Of a stretch of 60,000 nucleotides of DNA, positions 58,642 through 60,000 are shown one piece after another. The position numbers and the translations under genes were made by a program. The notes beneath the pieces were generated by a model. It was not told where the DNA came from, did not search any database, and saw only the letters and a list, made by a program, of their open reading frames with translations. Location: positions 9,493,001 to 9,553,000 of the forward strand of contig NC_088326.1 of the NCBI RefSeq assembly GCF_910592395.1, read 5' to 3'. Positions within the stretch are counted from its first letter, which is position 1. Each line of letters begins with the position of its first letter. The DNA is from Lineus longissimus (Eukaryota; Nemertea; Pilidiophora; Heteronemertea; Lineidae).

Positions 58642-59745
58642 GGAAATGGAGTCAGAAAGGGTTAAAGTGACTTGTAGCTGAATCGGGAGCCAGCATTCGA
58701 ATCGGGAAATGGAGTTATAGAGGGTTAAAATGAGTTAAGACGAATAAGTAGCTGTTTTTTGAACCGGGAAATGGGCTAAGAAAGGGTTAACGTGACTTGC
58801 AAATGAATGGAATGGTGTCAGAAAGGGTTAAAGTGACTTCTAGCTAAATCGGGAGCCAGCATTTTAATCGGGAAATAGAGTTATAAAGGGTTAAAATGAG
58901 TTAAGACGAATAAGGAACTGGCATTTTGAACCGGGAAATGGGCTCAGAAAGTGTTAAAGTGACTTGTAGCTGAATTGGGAGCCAGCATTTGAATTGGGAA
59001 ATGGACTTATAAATGGCTAAAATGAATTAAGACGAATAAGGAACTGGCATTTTGAACCGGGAAATGGGCTTAGAAAGTGTTAAAGTGAATTGTAGCTGAA
59101 TTGGGAGCCAGTATTTGAATCGGGAAATGGACTTATAAATGGCTAAAATGAATTAAGACGAATAAGGAACTGGCATTTTGAACCGGGAAATGGAGTCAGA
59201 AAGGATTAAAGTGACTTGTAGCTGAGTCGGGAGCCAGCATTTGAATCGGGAAATAGAGTTATAAAGGGTTAAAAGGAGTTAAGACGAATAAGGAACTGGC
59301 ATTTTGAACTGGGAAATGGAGTCAGAAAGGGTTAAAGTGACTTGTAGATGAATCGGGAGCCAGCATTTGAATCGGGAAGTGGAGTTATAGAGGGTTAAAA
59401 TGCGTTAAGACGAAAAAGGAGTTGGCATTTTGAACCGTGAAATAGCGTCAGAAAGGGTTAAAGTGACTGTAAATGAATCGGGAAATGGAGTTATAAAGGG
59501 TTAAAATGAGTTTAGACGAATAAGGAACTGGTCCGGGAAATGGGTCAGAAAGGGTTAAAGTCACTGATAGTTGAATCGGGAGCTTGGTAGGAAAGGGTTA
59601 AAACCACCAAGTTGAGTTATCGGATTGTGGAGGGTTAATATTTGAAAGAAATTTGAATTGGGAACTGGGAAATGCTTAGCTCATTTCCTATTCAAAATGG
59701 GCACGAATAAGGAACTGGGAACTGGGAACTGGGAGCCAACTTCAC
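58642..59745. repeat. 126-bp dimeric minisatellite (array 2)
   Basis: The same repeat as array 1, about nine units. Its last 900 bp align unit for unit with 52651-53630, including the private GAACCGTGAAATAGCG variant, so both arrays descend from one block. One extra GGGAACT copy lies near 59716. Confidence 0.93.
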
Positions 59746-59761
59746 AGATCCAGATGGTGAG

Positions 59762-60000
59762 TTATTGCTTGGCTTTAGACTTTTTAAAAAGAGTGTTACT
59801 GAGCTTATCCCTTGTTTTGATAAGATTTTGCACCTTGCACTTAATCATATGATAGCTTCGGCTCTCAAGAAATGGAAACAACTTAACGGCCTCAGTCACC
59901 TCATGATTCTTTGGACAAGTTCCATTCATTATGTTCTGATGAAAACCTTGCCGTAGCACATTAATTTCATCTGCTGTCCATCGTGTTTTTACACAGGGCT
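59762..60000 (-). CDS. Myb/SANT-like terminal exon of the next unit (partial)
   Basis: A copy of 53639-53877, cut by the window edge. Only the Myb-like C-terminal region and stop are included. It shows that the array continues to the right. Confidence 0.75.
   Translation of the reverse strand, partial: PCVKTRWTADEINVLRQGFHQNIMNGTCPKNHEVTEAVKLFPFLESRSYHMIKCKVQNLIKTRDKLSNTLFKKSKAKQ

Larger units (their letters stand above)
53639..59761 (-). mobile_element. Right transposon unit (unit R), the most complete copy
   Basis: A 6.12-kb unit, defined by the distance between the two Myb-exon stop codons (53639 and 59762). On the minus strand 5' to 3': minisatellite, exon A, transposase B, ORF C (transposase end, linker, USP Cys box), ORF D (rest of USP plus Ulp1 start), segment E, candidate small exon, Myb exon. 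It keeps the uninterrupted USP-Ulp1 frame but has a TAG just after the second catalytic Asp of the transposase and two indels in exon A, so it is not autonomous as it stands. Confidence 0.85.

Noticed and set aside
42779-58681. Plus-strand frames across the transposon array (for example 47354-47704, 55079-55588, 45694-45939)
   Set aside because: They are antisense shadows of the minus-strand genes: low complexity, repeated in every unit and without own motifs.
52651-59745. Telomere-like repeat (GGGTTAAA)
   Set aside because: GGGTTAAA is only part of a 63/126-bp minisatellite unit and is not repeated head to tail by itself.
41472-60000. Polinton/Maverick or viral element, suggested by the cysteine protease
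   Set aside because: No family-B polymerase, retroviral-type integrase, packaging ATPase or capsid frame is present, and the protease part resembles cellular USP and Ulp1.

Overview
This is a eukaryotic, intron-bearing, A+T-rich window. It most likely comes from a marine invertebrate, perhaps an echinoderm, hemichordate or cephalochordate. That guess rests on the mix of CR1/L2-like LINE tails, tRNA-derived SINEs, MULE-like transposons and long satellites. The species cannot be named from sequence alone. Nothing prokaryotic is present: no operons, rRNA, functional tRNA gene or CRISPR array.

Layout. (1) 1-7438: about 50 copies of a 145-150 bp satellite, with longer (~200 bp) monomers and multi-monomer higher-order repeats. 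(2) 7.4-35.2 kb: gene-poor DNA built from ancient repeats. It holds one convincing minus-strand exon for a secreted 16-cysteine peptide (9416-9742), a dead LINE fragment, two copies of a 245-bp element with 9-bp target duplications, a 572-bp foldback element, a 417-bp terminal-inverted-repeat element and a tRNA-derived SINE. A collinear set of diverged matches pairs roughly 14-20 kb with 21-32.4 kb, which suggests an old segmental duplication. (3) 35,259-41,193: a five-exon plus-strand gene (486 aa predicted) whose C-terminal half looks like a PD-(D/E)XK nuclease fold. (4) 41,472-60,000: a tandem array on the minus strand, built from one unusual DNA transposon.

The transposon array is the main discovery. 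One full unit (about 6.1 kb, 53,639-59,761) encodes, 5' to 3' on the minus strand: an acidic N-terminal exon; a DDE transposase core with a CxxH motif (MULE-like); a lysine-rich linker; a ubiquitin-specific protease (USP) domain; the start of an Ulp1/SENP (C48) SUMO-protease domain; an unassigned segment; and a Myb/SANT-like exon. Units are separated by a 126-bp minisatellite that is itself a dimer of 63-bp half-units. The array contains a left unit with a LINE inserted in the USP region, two short units from a clean 2545-bp tandem duplication, a full right unit, and the start of another unit at the right edge.

Every copy carries the same reading-frame breaks, plus private lesions. The array therefore probably grew by unequal exchange from an already interrupted element, unless the shared breaks are real recoding or splicing signals. 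The inferred design is a transposase bundled with a deubiquitinase and a deSUMOylase. This is the part of the window most likely to be undescribed.
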